A stretch of DNA of 64,000 bases from the NCBI GenBank assembly GCA_902539195.1, contig CACBHZ010000002.1, forward strand, positions 1 through 64,000, in the 5' to 3' direction. A program made the translations under genes and the position numbers. The notes under the pieces were generated by a model. It worked only from the letters and a program-made list of their open reading frames with translations. It was not told the DNA's origin and ran no database searches. The DNA comes from an uncultured Pelagibacteraceae bacterium. Its GTDB lineage: Bacteria > Pseudomonadota > Alphaproteobacteria > Pelagibacterales > Pelagibacteraceae. Shown piece after piece: positions 60,955-64,000 of the stretch (position 1 is the stretch's first letter; each line of letters starts with the position of its first letter).

Positions 60955-61920
60955 ATGGATATGACTTTAATTTATACGGTTATAGGGTTTGCCCTTGCCG
61001 GTTATAGCGTTATCGCTAACGACTCAATTCAAACACTTGGGACATTTATAGCTTCAAAAAAGAAGTGGTTTAAATGGTATACTCTAGCTGGATCTGCTTC
61101 AGCTGTTATGATTATAGCGTTAGCATGGGGATGGTATTCGTATGATGGTGATATTTCTTATGGAAGATTAACTAGAATACCTTATCAAGAAATTCAATGG
61201 TATCACGCAGTAGCGCCTGCAATATTATTATTATTAACAAGAATTGGAATACCGGTATCAACTACTTTCTTAGTTCTTTCAGCATTTGCCTCAACAGTCG
61301 TGCTTGAAAAAATGCTTATGAAAAGCGTCGTTGGCTATGGTTTAGCAGCAATGGTTGCTTATATTGCCTGGATAGGTGTTTCTAAATTCATTAATGAAAA
61401 ATTTGATGAAGTAGATGATAAATGGAGAGGCTTTTGGAGAAATAGTGTTTGGATTTCTTCTGGTTGGTTATGGTGGGTATGGTTATCTCACGATGTGGCT
61501 AATATTGCTGTGTATCTACCTAGACAATTAGATTTAACATTGCTTTTAATAGTAATGGGTTACTTTACAGCACTATTATTCTATATTTTCTACATTCAAG
61601 GTGGACCAATTCAAAAAGTTGTTCTTGAAAAAACAGGAACTAGATATGCAAGATCAGCGACAATTATTAACGTAATATATGCTGCTGTCTTATTCTACTT
61701 TAAAGAACTAAACGATTTACCTATGTCTACAACATGGGTTTTTGTTGGATTATTATGTGGTCGAGAATTAGCAATTGCTACTATGAATAAAGAATATAAA
61801 TTTGGATATGTTTTCCCTTTAATAGGAAAAGATTTCTTAAAAATGATATTTGGACTTAGTGTATCAGTTGGAATAGTTCTAGGAATTCATTATATAATTA
61901 TTCCAAATAATTGGTTTTAA
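60955..61920 (+). CDS. PiT-like transporter family membrane protein
   Basis: Two PiT-like half motifs: ANDSIQTLGTF and SHDVANIAVYLPR, plus VSTTFLVLSAFA and MSTTWVFVGLLCGRELA; RBS aaggag. Confidence 0.6.
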   Translation: MDMTLIYTVIGFALAGYSVIANDSIQTLGTFIASKKKWFKWYTLAGSASAVMIIALAWGWYSYDGDISYGRLTRIPYQEIQWYHAVAPAILLLLTRIGIPVSTTFLVLSAFASTVVLEKMLMKSVVGYGLAAMVAYIAWIGVSKFINEKFDEVDDKWRGFWRNSVWISSGWLWWVWLSHDVANIAVYLPRQLDLTLLLIVMGYFTALLFYIFYIQGGPIQKVVLEKTGTRYARSATIINVIYAAVLFYFKELNDLPMSTTWVFVGLLCGRELAIATMNKEYKFGYVFPLIGKDFLKMIFGLSVSVGIVLGIHYIIIPNNWF

Positions 61921-62048
61921 ACTAATTTTAATCCAATCGCACCTGCTAGGATAAACAAAATAGAAATTATCTTACTTGGTGTGATTTTTTCTTTTAATAA
62001 AAAATATCCAATAATTATTATTAATAAGATTACAATTAAAAGCTCCAT
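61917..62048 (-). pseudogene. EamA transporter C-terminal fragment (paralogous to 62304-63143)
   Basis: Translation MELLIVILLIIIIGYFLLKEKITPSKIISILFILAGAIGLKLV matches the end of the neighbouring gene (SIFIGYFLLKESINLKKIISILFILFGVIGIKLF). Confidence 0.75.
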
Positions 62049-62106
62049 ATATTATTTTTTTGGTAGTAAATTTGACATAAATTTATTACAGTATTATTAC
62101 AATCAT

Positions 62107-62307
62107 ATGGCTAAAAGAAAAATCATAAAATTAAGTAAATATTCTAATTATCAAAATGAAAAATATGAAGACATGAGTTTAATTAGACGAATTGAGAGAA
62201 AATTAGATCGTGTTAATCATATTATGGAGTTAGTAAGAACTATTGTACCTATTTTATTATTGGTACTTAATTGCATAATACTTCTTAAATTATTTAATAT
62301 TATCTAA
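62107..62307 (+). CDS. Small hypothetical membrane protein
   Basis: MAKRKIIKLSKYSNYQ start; amphipathic segment then C-terminal TM; start corrected from 61981. Confidence 0.55.
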   Translation: MAKRKIIKLSKYSNYQNEKYEDMSLIRRIERKLDRVNHIMELVRTIVPILLLVLNCIILLKLFNII

Positions 62308-63143
62308 AATAGTTTTATTCCAATAACTCCAAATAATATAAACAATATTGATATGATTTTTTTTAAATTAATACTTTCTTTTAATAAAAAATATCCAATA
62401 AATATTGATAATAAAATACTTGTTTCTCTTAAAGATGTAACAACAGGTATTGGAGCTTTTGTAAATGCCCACACAGCCAAGGCATAACTAGCATATGACA
62501 ATGTCACTCCGTAAAAAAATATCATTTTACCGTTTCTATAAACCCTTTTAATAATATCCTTTTGACCTCTTAAACTTAGAATAAATGGGAAAATCATAGC
62601 GTTTAATATGAAAGACCAACTGACAAAAGATATTGCGGAGTTACTTATTCTTGCTCCATATCCATCGATAAGTGAGTATGAACCAATAAACAAACCTGTA
62701 ATAAAAGAAAATTTAATTACATTTAAGCTACTGTTTTTATAATCAGAAATACCTAGAAAAAAAATACCAAAACATATTAAAAAAATAGAGATCAAAATAA
62801 ACTTGCTTAAGATAACGCCTAAAAATAAAATTGAAATTACAGTCACAAATAAAGGACCAGTTCCTCTTGCTATAGGATAGACTTTTGTTAAGTCTCCAAT
62901 TTCATAAGATCTAAGTAAGAACCATTGATAACCTATGTGTACGACAATACTTGCGAATATATAAGGTATGCTTTCTATTGAAGGTGCTGGTAATAAGATA
63001 ATTGCAACAAATGAAAAAGGCATATGACCTAAAATTATACCTGCTAAAGCAACAGTTTTATCAGGATGTTTTTTAACCATACCATTCCAAGTGGCATGAA
63101 GTAATGCAGCCAATAAAACGGCAGAAAATACAATTGTATTCAT
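62304..63143 (-). CDS. EamA/DMT family transporter
   Basis: LLAALLHATWNGMVKKHPD; RGTGPLFVTVISILFLG; SLRETSILLSIFIGYFLLKE. Confidence 0.9.
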   Translation of the reverse strand: MNTIVFSAVLLAALLHATWNGMVKKHPDKTVALAGIILGHMPFSFVAIILLPAPSIESIPYIFASIVVHIGYQWFLLRSYEIGDLTKVYPIARGTGPLFVTVISILFLGVILSKFILISIFLICFGIFFLGISDYKNSSLNVIKFSFITGLFIGSYSLIDGYGARISNSAISFVSWSFILNAMIFPFILSLRGQKDIIKRVYRNGKMIFFYGVTLSYASYALAVWAFTKAPIPVVTSLRETSILLSIFIGYFLLKESINLKKIISILFILFGVIGIKLF

Positions 63144-63151
63144 AATAAGTG

Positions 63152-64000
63152 TTAATTAACTCTACCGTAAATATCTTGATATCTAACTATATCTGTCTCT
63201 TTTAGAATAGGTCCAGTTTGTATTTCAATAATTTTTACTTTTTTCTTAAATTTATTTTCTATTCTATGAATTGCTTCTCTAGGGATAAATATTTTTTCAC
63301 CTGGTTTTTTAAAGAAATTTTTATTATTTAATGTAATAAGAGGTTTTCCATCAGTAATAGTCCAATATTCAGATCGATGAAAATGCTTTTGTAAGCTTAA
63401 TTTAGACTTAGGATTAACTACTAATTCTTTTACTAGAAAGTTTTTACCCTCGTATAAGTTAGTATACCTGCCCCATGGTCTATAAAAAACATTTTTTTTC
63501 TTAAAGTATTTATTTATATTTTTTTTATATATTTTTGATATTTCAAACCAATTTCCAAGATCTGACCATTGAATACTAAGTTTTATTGCATTTATATTCT
63601 TTGACTTTTCAAGAATTGCATAATCAAAAGATATTTCCTTACATTTATCAAAGAATTTTTTACTCAAAAAATATGTATTATTTTTAATTGTAGATTTTTC
63701 TAAAGATTTTAGACATGCTTTATAAATACTAGGCTGATATTTTTTAAAGTTATTAATAATTGATGATTTTTTTAAATAAAACATACCAGAGTTCCAATAA
63801 CCTCCAGATTTAATTATCTTTTTGGCTTTTTGCTCTGTTGGTTTTTCAATAAATTTAGTTACTTTATTTAACTTATTAATACTTTTAGTTTTTAAATATC
63901 CGTACTCATTAGATGGTCTTGTAGGTTTAATCCCAAATATAAATATATTTTCATCACTTAAATTTTTAACATTATTTTTTAATGATCTTGTTAAAATACT
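63152..64000 (-). CDS. Mannose-1-phosphate guanylyltransferase / mannose-6-phosphate isomerase, C-terminal part (5' end beyond window)
   Basis: Frame stays open to the window edge: IFIFGIKPTRPSNEYGYLK, FIEKPTEQKAKKII, SGGYWNSGMFYL; cupin RPWGRYTNLYEG...LSLQKHFHRSEYWTI. Confidence 0.92.
   Translation of the reverse strand, partial: SILTRSLKNNVKNLSDENIFIFGIKPTRPSNEYGYLKTKSINKLNKVTKFIEKPTEQKAKKIIKSGGYWNSGMFYLKKSSIINNFKKYQPSIYKACLKSLEKSTIKNNTYFLSKKFFDKCKEISFDYAILEKSKNINAIKLSIQWSDLGNWFEISKIYKKNINKYFKKKNVFYRPWGRYTNLYEGKNFLVKELVVNPKSKLSLQKHFHRSEYWTITDGKPLITLNNKNFFKKPGEKIFIPREAIHRIENKFKKKVKIIEIQTGPILKETDIVRYQDIYGRVN

Overview
This window is a low-GC, very compact alphaproteobacterial chromosome segment. 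Gene content, short intergenic gaps and AT-rich codons fit SAR11 / Candidatus Pelagibacter (inference, not searched). Most of it is core housekeeping: hppA end, rpmF-plsX-ihf-merR-rpmG, ctaA, metY, rplM-rpsI, argC, hom, glpX, nhaA, metG-holB-tmk-dacA, recG, tgt, coaD, gyrA, ssb/uvrA, secDF-yajC, serS-tatCBA-scpBA-nagZ-argS-dgt, znuA/znuCB-zur, and the 3' part of a manC-like gene. I found four tRNA genes: Glu-TTC, Pro-TGG, Ser-TGA and Lys-TTT. The most unusual segment is about 13.3-15.6 kb. It has a long non-coding gap, a short MGMT gene, a roughly 190-nt GC-rich block that folds on the minus strand into several hairpins (two with GNRA tetraloops), a small membrane ORF and a lone tyrosine recombinase. 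I could not match the GC-rich block to any RNA family I know. Other points of interest: an A8-tract frameshift in an Ldh-family dehydrogenase; paired Zur-like palindromes in a znuA/znuC divergent region with a His-rich repeat in ZnuA; an ArsC-aquaporin-PiT-like neighbourhood; a duplicated EamA C-terminal fragment; a palindrome between ssb and uvrA; a 25-aa membrane microprotein ORF; and a pseudoknot-capable metY leader.
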